Origin: Enoplosus armatus
Lineage: Eukaryota; Chordata; Actinopteri; Centrarchiformes; Enoplosidae
Direction of reading: 5' to 3'
Assembly (NCBI RefSeq): GCF_043641665.1
Contig: NC_092190.1
Span: forward strand, 22,833,048 to 22,897,047
Length of the DNA: 64,000 bases
Below are positions 36,772 through 48,864 of this stretch, one piece after another. A program made the position numbers and the translations under genes. Within the stretch, counting starts at the first letter, position 1, and every line of letters starts with the position of its first letter. Below the pieces are notes generated by a model. The model worked only from the letters and a program-made list of their open reading frames with translations, had not been told where the DNA came from and did not search any database.

Positions 36772-39700
36772 CCGAGGTGCACTTTATTTGTATGTTGGCT
36801 TAGCATTTGCAGCAGCTGTCCAATGCTAGACATTTATTTGTGGACCTTACAAGCTCTTTAAATCAGCCAGTTTCGTACCATTTACATCACGTCACATCAT
36901 AGCACGGCTGCCTGTAGCCTACATACAGTACATTAGCATTAGGGTGTGGTCAACAAGCTAGCCTACAAAGCAAAAGGCTGATTCTATCACTGTATTTTAG
37001 TATGAAAGGTTTTTCTGTAGGCTGTAGAGCTGGTTATATCCTGTAACTGTATAATTACATAATTATATTATTACTGTATTAAGCCATTATGCATAACGCA
37101 GGACTTCCCTGTACCTGGCCAGGTGTCTTCATGGCGCCAGTGAAAAGACTGCAGACACATGCAACAGCTGATAGACGAGGGAAGGCCACATAGTTGAGGG
37201 CCTCCACTCTCACCACAGAACCAGCTCCGCTCCAGCCTGCAGGACTTCTTTCTTATTAGTCATCCATACTATATAATAGAAGCTGTTACTCCTGGTTGGA
37301 TTACTTTAATCTTAGAACATTTTGCAGAGGCATGCATAAGGCGGCTCACACCAAGTTAACACCCAGCTGAACCAGTGGATGCTAATGGCCTCTGATGCGG
37401 CCCGGAGCTGGACGGAGCTGTCGCCTACACCCCGGAGCTCCACTGTGGATGCAAAATACACAGTGTTTCACCGATGTGTGCTAAGGTTAATGAAACTGAC
37501 AAAATACAACCTGATGACAGCGTTTACACACTTTTTATCTTCAGATTGCAGTAGTTTAATGTCACATTATGTTAATCAGCTTGTAAGATGCATGCATCTG
37601 CTGGGCGTGTTAATAATGATCACGTATCTAAAGCTGACCTTTTATTCCTTAGTCTTGTTGTTTACAGTCCTTACCCAGGATCGGTACTCACCCCTGTAGA
37701 ACAGGTGTTTTCAAAGCCAAGACGCCAGTGAGGAGACATTTTATTTTATCAGGCTACTCATAAAAGTTCCATCAAAGCAAACTGACATCATGTCTCGGTT
37801 GTTGGCTGACCGACACAGTCAGCCGCCATAAATGTATATGAGTGATATTATTTCATATTGTTGATTTAACTAAGAATTAATGTTCACTTATGTATTTATT
37901 AAGGGGCTCCCTCAGCAGAATCCTTAATAAGAGCTCCCCAAATCTAACTGTACGATTTTGCTATAAATGGTCGATTTGTTGACGTAAGTGTCTCTGACTG
38001 AAATAATCATTTAATACTACTAGTAAGCCTTATTTGACGTCAGACGGAGGAAAAAGCTCTGATAAACTATACCTGCCCAGCACCAAAAGCTAGCAAGTTA
38101 GCAATTAGTCGGTGAACAGAACTGATTAATATTGGACTTACGTTCATCAGGTGTAAATAAGCAACTGTATGCTAATACGTTTGCTTCAGCAACTGGCAAT
38201 AAATGTCTTTTTTTTCTGTTGTTTGTTGTAATGTCACCTCATGGCCAAAACAAAATCAGCGTTCTAACGACATTCAATAATCAAAACGTTCGATTGCCCC
38301 AATAAGTCGTAACTCAGTCAAATCTGAACACACACACACACACATATCTTTAGATTCAGGGTGACTTACACTTTCCAAGCATTTCATTATCTCAGATGTC
38401 AATTGCGACTCAGTCTGGCTCACCGGATGTAGGCTGCTGGGACTATTTCAGTCACCGTTCTCCTCCCGTTACTGGGGATTTAACCATTTTAATGCCAGGG
38501 CTCGCTTCCTCATGTGCAAATGTTCCACCAAAACAAGTCCCCCCCCCCCGACACTGTGTTGCAATGGCACCTTCGCTGCATCCTGGGCTCAGCGCCGCCC
38601 AAGACTGAAGAAGACGATTGTGATTGGTTCAAAGGAAGACAAACAAGCCAGAGCGTTTTTCCCCTATCCCAGAACGACGAAGGCTTGCCTGAGAATCGTT
38701 TTCAAGTTTTCTGCAGTATCAAAGTAATTCAGTGATAGTCGTCCATAAATCCATGAGTACTGCTAGCAGCTACTTCAGCATGCTTTAATGTTGTTAACAG
38801 ATATGTGCAAAAAAATCCTTTTTACCTTTTTAAATTCCCCAAAGCATTATGGGAACTGTATTTCCAAAAGATGAAAAGTCTACCACACAGAAGTAAGGAG
38901 AGAGGAGTGACAAAAACAATTCATATTATGTTTGTTGCACAATTGGGGGGGCTACTTTAGTTTACCGCCTAGGCTAGTAAAAGCATCCTACTAATGCCCT
39001 CAGCTATCTCCATGGGTTGTAATCAAGTTGTTATGGCTGCCAGCAAATTACCTGCTTACACATTCAGCAGACACAGAGGACCATCAGACTCCCATTGGAG
39101 TCATTTTTCGGTCCACCTGATTAATGTAAGTATTTGTATTTGCATTTATTTCTTTATCGTGGACAGTGTACATTAATCAACATTAATTAAAATGTAAATG
39201 ACTGACTCCTCTTCCATCTGCAGTCTCTTGCCAGAATATTAAAGTGTTCCCCCCCTGCAAAGACAAGGGGTCTAATTACAGCGAGGCGCGTTAGATTTGC
39301 ACGGGATGTTTTGCACATTTTAAAAAACAACCTAGCTAGAAAAGCTAAGTTAAAAAACTGGTCACCACTATTATATATATATACAACTCGTCAGGTAAGA
39401 TGCGCTGTTGAAAAAGCTCATTAACAAAGCCAAAGTTTCTCACACGTAGTGCCACAATTTAGGAACTAACATGCTTCGCACCGAACACCAACCGCACTCC
39501 AACAAATGTATTTTTTTCTGTATTAATTTAATGAAAAGTAATTTAGTGGTTTTTCTGCCTTGGTTTGGTCCAGTGAACAATATCTGGGTCTTTAGCTTTC
39601 TAGATGCTCAACAGTCTTCACCAGCCACCAGTCTGTGTCTCTGTGCCATTCGGCGTCTTCACTGTTTTGGTTTTATACGAGGCAGTTGAATGCTGTGCGC

Positions 39701-39919
39701 AGCACGCCTTTCACCTTACTGACAGTGTATCGCTGCAGGTTGAACTAAATGAATTGTTCTTATGAATATTTCCTGCTAATCAGCCTGATAAGCTGCGCCT
39801 GTCGCCTGCAATATTCAAACCACTTGACCACAATTACACAACACAACTAAATGTAACCTTAAATCACATCGCATTCAATAATCTTATTAGATATCCAGAG
39901 GAGGAGGAAGCCGCCTTTT
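36771..39919. other. Upstream non-coding stretch
   Basis: Unique AT-rich sequence with a short CA tract and a nine-base C run at 38539. No gene is seen. Confidence 0.55.
38329..38344. repeat. (CA)n microsatellite, short
   Basis: Eight CA units. Confidence 0.9.
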
Positions 39920-39998
39920 TACACATTCCTCACCGTATGGAAGAACCGATACTGTACAATTTCCCCCCCGGGGATCAATAAAGTATTTCTGATTCCGA
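39920..39998 (+). mobile_element. LINE 3' end (severely 5'-truncated)
   Basis: The block contains CGTATGGAAGAACCGATACT, CAATTTCCCCCC and GGGGATCAATAAAGTATTTC followed by TGATTCCGAT. This is the typical 3' terminus of a fish L2/CR1-type LINE. Only the last 80 or so bases of the element are present. Confidence 0.7.
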
Positions 39999-42817
39999 TA
40001 GTCAACTACATGGTCAGTGAATACGAATCTTTAAACTGGACTAAACAAAGTGATTGGTGATTTCCACCACTATGTGCACAATATGTCTTATGAAACCTCC
40101 TGAAGTTTCAACAAGCCAGAAGGGTAAAAGTAATTTTCGGGTATTATGGGGAGGGCCTTGCTTGCCTTACTTGCCTCGCAGTGAGGGTGCAGAAACTGAT
40201 TGAATGGCCTTGGTTCACTTTGATTTCAAACATAGATAAAATAGAATAGATGATTTTGTCAAGGTGTGCTATCCATCATAAGACTGTGGAACAGCACGTC
40301 TGTCTCAGATGTGCCTTGCTTCATATTAGGCCCGTAAATTAAAACATTCTGATGCACTGATTCAGGCTCAGAAAGCCAACTGAATTTTAAAATCTATTCA
40401 AATTTGAAATGAAAGAACGTTCTTGAAAGTTGTTGTTTTTGTTTGTTTTTTCATCTAAACACAACCTTCTATTGCACTACAAATTACACAACTAAAGGCA
40501 GTAAAAAGCCTCTGAAGTCAGCCTCTTTGGCTGAAAACATTCTACTCATTTGAATTGAGGAAATGTCTGATGTCGCTTCTGCAGAAGAAAACTGGGGGGG
40601 AAAGTGTGCCGAATTCTTTCAATTAGTGTAGGGCTGTTGATGTATTGGAGGAAACAAATCAAACCCACTTTAACATAATCACTGGCAGAATGTGAGATTT
40701 GATGATGCAGTAAATGATTTAAAAAATGTTTGGGTCCTTGAATTCATTTTTAGTCATCGTTATCTATGAGAATGGAAGTGCTGTGATCTTAGGCATAGGC
40801 TAAGTTAGTCTGTTTGATACTCAACCATTAAGGTGACAATGAGAGCGAGTCTCGGTATTGCAGCTTGGACAGAAAGTAATGACCTTGCAGCAGAGAGCTC
40901 ATTACAGAAATAATATTGCTGTAACAGATTCATGGATGTGGAAAGTAAGAGGCCTCATTCATACTCAAAGACCATGAAAATGTCAGTGAAATTTCACCCC
41001 AAGAGGCCAGTTTGAACCAAGGGAACGTACCCGAGTCTGCAACAGAAAGCCCACTCACCGTCTTTCCATTTCTGAGCGTTATGAGTCTGTCTGCTACAAA
41101 AGAAACTGAACAGAAAGGCAAATAGAGGCCAGCATACTTTAGAGTTCGCCACCACTGCGAAAAATAGCACCTGGAAAACTAACAAAGAGGGTGTACAATT
41201 CAAAAGCGGGCAGGAAGTGGCCTGGTGAGAAGAAGAAATGCCATTTTACAGTCGCAGCTTTGGCATTTACTGTAGTTGACCCTCCTACTGAGAGCAAATT
41301 ATGATTAATTCCTCACATTGCCATCATTATAGGCAGAGTAAGTAATTCTGAGTACGTACCAAGAAGCTGTCACACTACAGCTGAAAAAATGACTTCTCGA
41401 CCTTAGTGTTGAACGCCCTGGTCAGCAGCAAATGGTCAGTTTTGCTTCGGTTTTCTTTCACTCTCTGAACAAACAAAAGATCCACTTCACTTAACATAAC
41501 AGAGCCAAAACAAATGGCATTCATTATAATTGAATTTCTTAACATTTATGTATTCAGATTTCATGGCCCACCGAGTGATTACCGGCATTATGGTTTTCCT
41601 AAACCAATTTTCCTGATAATTTATTGAATTAGAAAGCATTTAATGAATAGTCAGATGAATTATGAATGGAGGGGCAACGTTCCTGAGTGTGAAGCAAGAT
41701 GATGAATTGCCAATCAGCTAAATGCGTCCAAATGTCAAACAAGCATGTCTTTGATCCCCTGTAGGCTGTTTGCAGGAGCTAATAAAATGTTTATTAAGTA
41801 TGTCCCCGGGTGATGAGACATTCATCAGTGTGTCAGTGTGCCAATTCTTCTGCGGTAACAAACTGCCAATGCAAAGCAGTGCAGAGATTTCTCAAGGGAG
41901 CTGCGTGATTGTAAAGCCACTGTGCTGCTGTCCCCACTGGATCAATAGTATAAGTACATGTACCTCGTCAGTACTGCCTCTACTATTGTATTATTTCTAC
42001 TGCTAACACCGCTGCTCCTGCTAGTACTTCTAGTTTGCTGGACCTACTATAGAGAGCTGAAGTCTGAAGTCATGTATCTCTGTGCACTTCCTCGCAGCCC
42101 TGAACAAAATAAGTAGAAGTAATGGATGCATGGTTTGATTGTGCATTGCACTCTCAAGCAATCACAGACATCCTGTAAGCTCCTCTCTTGTTGTAGCCTT
42201 CTCATTATCTGCTCTGCATATAGATACAGATTCTCAAAAATCCTGCTGGAGCAGTTTCCAACCTACGAGCACGGCCTGAACTCACTCACTCTCAAGGCTT
42301 TCCATCTCAATTTCATCCTCAGTAATATTTAAAAAGCCTTTGCCATCAGACAAATAATTAGATGTGGTCTGAATGTGTTACAACACCACATTAATGAAAG
42401 CACGCATTACTGAGGAATTCGCTGCACTCCCGACATATATGTCCCACATATTTTGTCATCTGCATCAAAATACCTTTCTTCTTTTAATCACACATGCACA
42501 ATTCATTAATAATACAACAAAATAAATTCAGCAAAATATGAAGTTCTTTGCCAGGACGACACTTCCGCCTAATAAAGATGTTCCACAAAGCAGTCTGCAT
42601 CATCTGCGGTTTTTGGAGAAGGTCTGCAGCACTTGAGGAATCAGGGAAGGAGGAAACAGACAGCATGATGGCTCACGCTGCGAGATCATCTCGTGTAAAT
42701 GCGCAGATGTGGAACATCCATCAGAGAGCTGTGAGAAAAAAAATTACCAGTATGTAATCCAGTTCAGACCCACAAACTGGGTTTACAGTAGAGTCTGTGG
42801 CTACGCATTGTTGGAAC
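39999..42817. other. Upstream non-coding stretch
   Basis: AT-rich and repeat-poor. 41500-41740 is dense in ATTA/TAAT words and free of repeats, which is the look of a conserved regulatory element but not evidence of one. Confidence 0.5.
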
Positions 42818-43257
42818 CATAGACTATAAAAAGATGGACGACATGGCTCCCTGAAAGTGAAGCCAAAACGTCTCGATCGCCCCCTGGTGGTTGGCTGCAG
42901 TATAGGTCAGAAGCCCCGCCCCCTCCATGTTAGCGGATGGAACATGGGCCGAGCTAAAAAAGTCAAAGTACACGTCAAACACATTTTTCCCAAAGATGGT
43001 TTCTGTCATTTTATGTCAATCATGAAACGTCATGATTGACAGCTGTGATTGACTGTGGTGTGCTCGCAATTGGGTCGGGTGGGTGTATGGGCGGGACCTC
43101 GCACCGCGGCTTCACCCCCAATCACCACTGCTGCAGACTCTGGCTTCAAATGACGTCACCGGCGCAAGATGGCAGCGGCCTCTCCGGGTGAGTTTGCCTT
43201 CATTTCTGTACAGTGGGAGGAAGTGGAGACGCGTCGGCCATCTTTGTATACAGACCG
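42818..43257 (-). mobile_element. Non-autonomous DNA transposon (MITE), copy 2
   Basis: The same family as 13501-13967, but inverted. Its left end (from about 42846) is the reverse complement of the right part of copy 1, including the AAGCCAAAACGTCTC, CCCCCTGGTGG and GCCCCGCCCCCTCCATG blocks. It ends GTCGGCCATCTTTGTATACAG. The left terminus is slightly deleted and the outer bases of the right terminus are eroded, and I see no target duplication, so it is probably the older or less well preserved copy. Confidence 0.8.
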
Positions 43258-43447
43258 ATGACAAGCACACGTGAGAACATCTGCATGTTTACATCCCATC
43301 CCACATTGCCTGGAGGTTATTACGAGTACCAGCACGGGTCTCATCATCACCCTCTCTATATCTACACTGCCAGCTCTCAACCACACTCTGGATATTAAAT
43401 CTCTAAAGTAGGCCATATCGCTGCTGCAAATGGAAGCCCTATCTCAA

Positions 43448-43460
43448 CCCCCCCCCCCCC
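43448..43460. repeat. Poly(C) tract, short
   Basis: 13 consecutive C. Confidence 0.9.
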
Positions 43461-44604
43461 TCCCCGCGCCCATCCCATATTGAAATCTATGCAAATTCAT
43501 AATACATCTCAAAAAGCGCCATCAGTCCCGCTGACACTCTCCATGTCGGTAGGTCCCCTGGGGAATCCCATGCTCGTTGACTGTGAAGCGGTTAAGGAAC
43601 TCCCGCAGGGATCCTGGGGAACTCTGGCTCACACGTAATTACCACGGTGACCAGGGCTGAGGAGGGAGGCTGTCACCATCAGGAAGTGCTGCGTAAGTGA
43701 GGTCATTTTAGAAGAAGACGTATTAGCTTTACAGTTGTTGCTTTTTTTTTTTACCATGGCATATTGTAGTCAAATCATGTCTGAATGAATGAATGATGCA
43801 TACAGCTATGCCAAGCCCACTACACACCCATAACAGCCAGATATCCAGAACGCTGCACACACATTTATAAATACCACAAAATGTCAAAATAAAAAGGAAT
43901 CAATCAAATTTTCTGCAACAAAATTCACAAATCACTGACATAAAATGTACCAGAGAAATCAGAAGAAACACTCATGAAATTGCTCACCTTGCCCTCTTTT
44001 TCACGCTTTAGAACGTATCAAAACTGAACAAATGTTGAGCTGTTTCATGGATATATGACATTCTTACATCACCATAGTGTGCAAAATACTGAAGACAAAT
44101 GGACTCGCTCTTCACTTCTCCCAAATGACACAGCCCACACAAGCTGCTTTCCTCCTGAATATTTCTAACGCTGCCGACCTCCAGAGGAAGAATACCTGCT
44201 CTCGCCTGGGCTAACTAAAAATCTTTGACTTCTAGATCTAACATATAAATCAGAGCCATACTTTTGAGACTTTTCAGACTTGAATAAAATCTCACTTTTA
44301 ATGGGTTACAACATTACAACATAATTTCTGTACATGTACACCGAGAGACAATGAAATATGACCCAGGAAGTCCAGTTTGAGGAACAGATTCATACGTTCA
44401 GCACAACGATCAACACAACACTGATCAAAGGTTTGGATTTTACAGCTCTGGAGAGTTATCACAACGATTTTCAGCATTCACGTGACAAATCCAGCAGGAA
44501 TATGCGCTTGCATGTATCTGATCGGCCGACGCGGCATCTTGTCGGATGACATCAAGTTGTGGCAAAAGTTAAGCCAGGTTAAACTTTTAAGCTGGACAAC
44601 CCTG

Positions 44605-44644
44605 CGTTTACAAACTCGACGTTTACAAACCCGACGTTTACAAG
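44605..44644. repeat. 15-bp tandem repeat, 2.7 copies
   Basis: CGTTTACAAACTCGA, then CGTTTACAAACCCGA, then a partial CGTTTACAAG. Confidence 0.9.
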
Positions 44645-44680
44645 GTATATCGTTTACCACGTCCACCATCTTTGGTTATC

Positions 44681-44872
44681 ATGTGAGCATGCTAACATTT
44701 GCTAATTAGCCCCAAATACAAAGTACAGCGGAGGCTGATGGGGATGTCGTTAGTCTGGACAAACATACATTTTGACCTCATGTTGGTGCTAGATGAAAAG
44801 TCAGAGGATCACCAAATTTTATTCCAATTTATCCTCAGGGGAGCATGAATGTCTGTTTCATGGTCGTTATTT
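44681..44872 (+). repeat. Dispersed teleost repeat
   Basis: The sequence runs GAGCATGCTAACATTTGCTA, then GTACAGCGGAGGCTGATGGG, then TAGATGAAAAGTCAGAGGAT, then CAGGGGAGCATGAATGTCTG. I recognise this order from a common non-coding repeat of percomorph fishes, family name unknown. There is no second copy in this window. Confidence 0.45.
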
Positions 44873-46450
44873 CATTCTAAAAATTCATCAAGAAAAAGTA
44901 TATATATATTATATAAGTACAAAGTATTTATATGTACGAACATATTGCAAAGTGATTAAACCAAACTTAATATATTGTGTATAGTGATGCAGGAAACACC
45001 CCCTGCACCCCTCAGCTGCACTTAAAGACCTCAGACATTCACGTGTAAGACGCTTATCAGACCACAGTGTCCTCCTGTTTGCTGGTATCTTCATACCAAC
45101 CATACTGTACGGTTGAATAACGTTGCTCAGCCTAAGAGCCAAATTTGAACATTGTAGTGTTTTCCAGCAATCTAATTTTCATTCCCTCTAACGCAGCTTA
45201 TATTACAGGGGTTCTTTTTTTAGCTTGAATTAATGAAAATGAAGGCTGCATTCTTAAGACATTTTGTTTCAAATGTAATTTGCACTTATGTCTCTCCTTA
45301 GCAAGCCTTTAATACTGGATCACAGACACAGATGGGCACCGTAGGGGGAGGATTTCAACAGTGAGGGAGTGAGCTCAGCAGACCAGGTGTGACATGAACA
45401 CCACAACCTCCTCGCCTTTGGGCTGTGTCTCTGATTGAAACTCTCTCTTGTTGTGGGAGTGCCATGAAGCGGTGAGGCGCGGGCGCCGCTTAGCCTGAAA
45501 AATTAGTGCCATCAGCGTCTCCAAGCATCCGGATTAATGAGAACCCACGGTGCTGAGCCAGGCAAAGGCTGCTCATTTGTTTGGGTACCCATCTCCATTA
45601 AACAGCAATAAGGGGAATTCATGGAGCTCCATCAGAGCGTGGGGGTGCGTTGGTGAAGCCCGCGCGGAGGGATTCGCAACACGACTAAGCTCATCACGCT
45701 CGGTAATCTCAGATGAAATTAAAAAGCCGTGGACAGCTGCAGAAAGGGAAAAAAAATTCTCACACACATTTTCTTTTTTTAATCTTTTTCCCACTTGTTC
45801 CTTTCATCTCGCAAGCGTTGTTTCTATGCACTGTTTCTTGGCGCCGCTCCTGTCTGGTGTCTCTGCCAACAAGGCAAGCAATAAAAGATAATGCCACACA
45901 CTATGCAGCGATATGGAAAAGTTACAGTGCACCATATGGAGCTGGGGTGTACTGTGGAAGAAATCATAATCACAAACTGAATAACAAAGCAAACAACTGT
46001 TACTGCGTTTCATGTTCACATTCATTCATTGTCTCCTGCTTGATGTGCTGCTTCTAAGGAAGAAACAAATAACCGTGCCTTCTGTTCTTTTTGGCATGTA
46101 ATGTGATGTCAGCGCTGTAATTTGCACGGAGGTTCGGAGAAGGCTCTGGACGGTGAACTGAGCACATCGCGGCACCAATATCGGGATCGCTTCTTTTGTT
46201 CTTGCTATTTCACGTAGAGGCTGCAAAAGAAAAAGAAAGCCCACAGCGTCTCGAGTAACCATGCAATTGTATTTAGATGTATTGATTCGTGCGTCTGACC
46301 GGCCTCTGTGTGAATTTTTGGTTTTTCATGGTCCAGCGGATATAATAGAATTGAAGGGAGAGAAGGTGCGCCGGCACAAAAAAAACCATTTAAAAACAAT
46401 TAGCATGTATCATTAGGCAGGAGGAGAGGAAAACACCTGAAAGGGGAGCA

Positions 46451-46471
46451 GGAGGAGGAGGAGGAGGAGGT
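46451..46471. repeat. (GGA)n microsatellite
   Basis: About seven GGA units. Confidence 0.9.
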
Positions 46472-48426
46472 GTGAGGAAAAATGGAGAGAGACAATGAGG
46501 ATAATAGTCAGGTCCAAGGACATTTGTGTCAAGGAGGAGTCCGAGTCCCCAGCTGGTCTGATGATCTCTGTGATGCACACGATGTGAGTCATTTGACTGC
46601 TCTTTCTATTATAATGGTTTTAAATGGTTTCATGATCCACTGTCATTACTGTGATACTCTAATTGCTACCACTTCATTACTGTCCCAGGTGGCAATACAA
46701 TCTACATTTGAAAAAGGCAGAACACACCACTGTCAAGCCTAAAAGCTGCAATTAGAGAATATTAACTTATTGCAACCATTGTCTTTCAAAGACACCGTCA
46801 TCCCAAACACACCTGGCTGAGATAAGCTGAGAGCTGCACCAATCAAACACTCATGGGCCAAAATCAACGACGAAGAAGAGTCTACCGAGATGTTGTGGTT
46901 CGTTTGCACACACCGCTGCGTCAGAATCATGTATAAATAACGAGGCTGCCATGTCATAACGTGATTCACAGATTCATCAGAATCATAATAATAATATGTG
47001 CACAGGCCCTGTGCTCCTGTGGTGCAGACGTCAGGAAGTCAGCAAGTAGGTTTAACGAACGATCATTTGTTAATTGTGAAGGTAAAGTGTGGAGCCCAAA
47101 ATCAACGATTATACCAACAATTACAGTGAAAGCAAAGATGTCCCGAGCCCATCCACACGGTCCAGATCAGGAGCAATAAATCCATTTGTGTTTGTAGGTG
47201 TCAGCTATAAATCCTGATGTCTGCTCCTGGAACGACAGCTGCTGTTCAGTAACAATTTCAGTGATTTATTTGCAGGTGAACCACACCTCTAATGTGCTGC
47301 TGTTTTGTCAATGCTGAGCTGAGCGTCTGTTTAAATCCTGTCTAAACCGCCCTGCAACAGATCTACCTTGCAGGCTTACTCTATGACATGGCTTACTGGG
47401 GTTGGGGTTAGGGTTAGAGCATGGAAAGAGCTGCTTTGGTTTTAGAGTTCCAGTAAAAAGCTATCCCTAAACCCTCAAAGAACTAACTCCACAGACCGGT
47501 CCGCCTTCTTCTGTGTGGCCACTCTGAGCACTTCTGGTTGAAAACCTCTGAACTTCTCAGAAAGGGGCTGGAGAGGCAGAGACAGAAAAGTCCATCTGTA
47601 GGCTCACTCTGCCAGGGAACAACACTATGTGGACGCAGGCCCTTCGATGCACCAGGAACTCCCTGACGGTTAGCGACTGGGTTACTAGAAGCTCTTCTTC
47701 TTTACATGCTTATGTGGGACACTGGATCTTTACCTACTGCTGAAATTACACAAAACTAAAGTTCTGAAAAGTGGATGCAGGGTTGGGCCCAATAAGCAGA
47801 GCAAAGGCATTACCACCATGTACTCACTGCAGAACACTTTGGAGAGCCCTGGCTTCTTGCACTGCTGCAGTGCAACGAATCAGATTAGGCCGAGCTGCAC
47901 ATCACATGACAGGCCACACAGTATGTACACTGACTTTTACACGTTAGGGTCCTGCTCTTTTCTGGTCACAGTTGTAATATTCATTTTGTGGCAGTACCTC
48001 ACTGCAACGCCACACTGTATCTTTAAATGGCCATCACATTGGAAACGTACCTGACCCAACTGTAAAATGGTTAGGAGCATTACTGGTTTGAATTCCCCGA
48101 AAATATGAGCAGGGGAAGTGAGCACAACGTGAATCCAGTCATCATTCAGCAGTTCTCGAGCAACTTGACCCCCCCCCCAGCTGTGCACATTCATGTTACC
48201 TTCCACCCCTGCAGCTACACCTCCCCAGGCAGCTGCCTGAATGACAGTGTTCACTGCCAACGTGTCTGGTCGACTGTGGCTGAATCAAATGAACTGAGCT
48301 GAATTCATGAAACCATCTCCTCGGTATTGTGACTCCCCTATAAGACCCACGACACACCTTTCTTTAGCAAACCACTTATACAGTGGCATTGAATAAAAGA
48401 TTACTTATTTGGCGAATATTATAACG

Positions 48427-48451
48427 GACACACACACACACACACACACAC
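48427..48451. repeat. (CA)n microsatellite
   Basis: About 12 CA units. Confidence 0.95.
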
Positions 48452-48838
48452 TATGATTAATTATGATTCTTTAATGAGAAGTTCACCAGGACACACACCA
48501 CTGGAGTGTCAAATTGAACTTATAATGAACAGCTATTTCTGGTGGATTTATGAAATTCTGAACCTTGATAAGGTCAATTCTGATACACTACAGTAAATTG
48601 GCATTTTCACCTGTCAAATCATTACACCCGAGCTCATTTCTCCAAAGCACGTCGATGACACAAATCCACAAAACCCCATTAGACTTCACGCTTATCGGAA
48701 GCAGAGAATAATCTAAGCTTTTATAATTAACGCAGAACAAAATGTATACTGTTATTTTTTTAGGGTGACCTGCGGTCATGAATTAATGATGCCAAATATA
48801 TGTAAACAAACTGTCATAGGTATGGAGCAATGGATGCC

Positions 48839-48864
48839 CACACACACACACACACACACACACA
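48839..48864. repeat. (CA)n microsatellite
   Basis: About 13 CA units, 390 bp from the previous one. Confidence 0.95.

Noticed and set aside
37701..37725. CAGGTGTTTTCAAAGCC, similar to the hAT-like terminus at 3304
   Set aside because: Only the first dozen or so bases match and the following sequence is unrelated, so no element can be claimed.
47398..47419. GGGGTTAGGGTTAG, telomere-like
   Set aside because: Only two telomeric units, too short to be a real interstitial telomeric array.
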